Shown one piece after another: positions 49,816 through 50,190 of a DNA stretch of 50,190 bases. Location: contig PLWZ01000009.1 of NCBI GenBank assembly GCA_003151235.1, positions 1 through 50,190 on the forward strand, written 5' to 3'. The position numbers and the translations under genes are program-made. How positions within the stretch are numbered: the first letter of the stretch is position 1; each line of letters opens with the position of its first letter. The notes beneath the pieces are model-generated. The model did no database searches and was not told where the DNA came from. It saw nothing but the letters and a program-made list of their open reading frames with translations. This DNA comes from Acidimicrobiaceae bacterium. Lineage in GTDB: Bacteria > Actinomycetota > Acidimicrobiia > Acidimicrobiales > RAAP-2.

Positions 49816-50190
49816 TCATCGCGGCCAGCCGTTCCTCGGTCTGATCTCAACTCCAGCCTTCGTCAAGGCCTCCCGAACAGTCGTGGCGTGACAACCAAGT
49901 CGTTCGCCAACCTTTGCCAACGAGAGTCCTCCTTTGTATAGGGAACTTGCCATGGCGACTTCGGCAGGGGAGAGCGGTCCGAACCTACGAGCTACACCCC
50001 GGCGCTCGAGGACGTCTGACACAGTGCCGCGATGTACTCCAAACTGCTCGGCCAGTTCGTAAACCGTGCGGCCTGCCAAGTAGTCAGTAACCAACTCATC
50101 GATCTCAGGCCCACGTAACCGTCGCTGTTTCTGTTTGATGGTTCGCGAAATTGGCTTTGGGGGCCTGACCTGCCCCCGATAACGGGTCCA
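49816..50190 (-). CDS. recombinase-type double-HTH protein, partial at window end
   Basis: The minus-strand frame is open to the window edge, so the gene begins outside. It encodes RTIKQKQRRLRGPEIDELVT, then a first HTH (VYELAEQFGVHRGTVSDVLE) and a second HTH (LAKVGERLGCHATTVREALT), ending in KAGVEIRPRNGWPR. This is the tail typical of actinobacterial serine-recombinase or IS-associated DNA-binding proteins. A frameshifted relative lies at 24145-24442. Only about 124 residues are visible. Confidence 0.75.
   Translation of the reverse strand, partial: WTRYRGQVRPPKPISRTIKQKQRRLRGPEIDELVTDYLAGRTVYELAEQFGVHRGTVSDVLERRGVARRFGPLSPAEVAMASSLYKGGLSLAKVGERLGCHATTVREALTKAGVEIRPRNGWPR

Noticed and set aside
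1-50190. CRISPR arrays, tRNA and rRNA genes
   Set aside because: No regularly spaced repeats and no convincing tRNA or rRNA sequence were found on either strand by reading.

Overview
The window looks like a G+C-rich actinobacterial (Actinomycetota) chromosome segment. This rests on an intact Lsr2-type xenogeneic silencer plus a decayed second copy, a GT87 polyprenol-mannosyltransferase-type membrane enzyme, frequent GTG/TTG starts, and IS481/IS256-type elements. The exact lineage cannot be fixed from sequence alone. Nearly everything here is accessory: integrase, antirestriction, several putative RNase or toxin families, insertion-sequence wreckage, and one biosynthetic-looking cluster. No tRNA, rRNA or CRISPR array was found.

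Layout. 0.1-3.0 kb is the end of an integrative element: a small ribbon-helix-helix-like gene, ardA, an XRE regulator behind a perfect palindrome, an excisionase-like gene and a tyrosine integrase. 3.1-7.5 kb holds a giant TPR protein ending in a HEPN-type RNxxxH motif, an unknown protein, and a NYN-domain RNase on the other strand. 7.8-15.9 kb is one long plus-strand operon of up to ten genes, mostly joined by 4-base ATGA overlaps: an exported anchored protein, a multi-pass membrane protein, an unknown protein, a AAA+ ATPase whose N-terminal half looks like a degenerate second AAA module, a DegT-family PLP enzyme, a small membrane protein, a TPR protein with a C-terminal Sm/SH3-like domain, and a 35-residue DnaJ-type zinc microprotein. 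I do not recognise this combination, and it is the best candidate for an undescribed system. 16-26 kb is a defence-island-like mixture: a toxin-antitoxin-like pair, a DUF5677/SEC-C protein, another HEPN-motif protein, a zinc-ribbon/membrane pair, a RelA/SpoT-type alarmone synthetase, and relics. 26.5-30.9 kb holds a metallophosphoesterase, a GMC oxidoreductase and a heme-binding-like protein.

32.5-44.3 kb is a biosynthetic-looking cluster: GT1-type glycosyltransferase, an ACP-like protein lacking the carrier serine, a secreted protein, a sulfotransferase, a Cys-paired beta-propeller, a fatty acyl-AMP ligase with its ACP, a GT87 membrane glycosyltransferase, two related GNAT acetyltransferases and an MFS exporter. 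Together they suggest an acylated, possibly sulfated and acetylated, glycoconjugate (inference). The cluster lies between two direct copies of an lsr2 plus truncated UDP-glucose-dehydrogenase segment (about 31.95-32.41 kb, decayed; about 47.5-47.97 kb, lsr2 intact), which suggests duplication or insertion of the whole stretch.

44.4-47.4 kb is a gene graveyard: a dead IS256-family transposase abuts a tyrosinase/polyphenol-oxidase gene that carries nonsense and frameshift lesions and is split by a complete IS481-family element. 47.5-50.2 kb carries the intact lsr2, a stand-alone copy of the Sm-like domain seen in the ten-gene operon, a truncated HEPN gene, a coiled-coil/HEPN-like gene pair with its own promoter, and a recombinase-type HTH gene running off the end.
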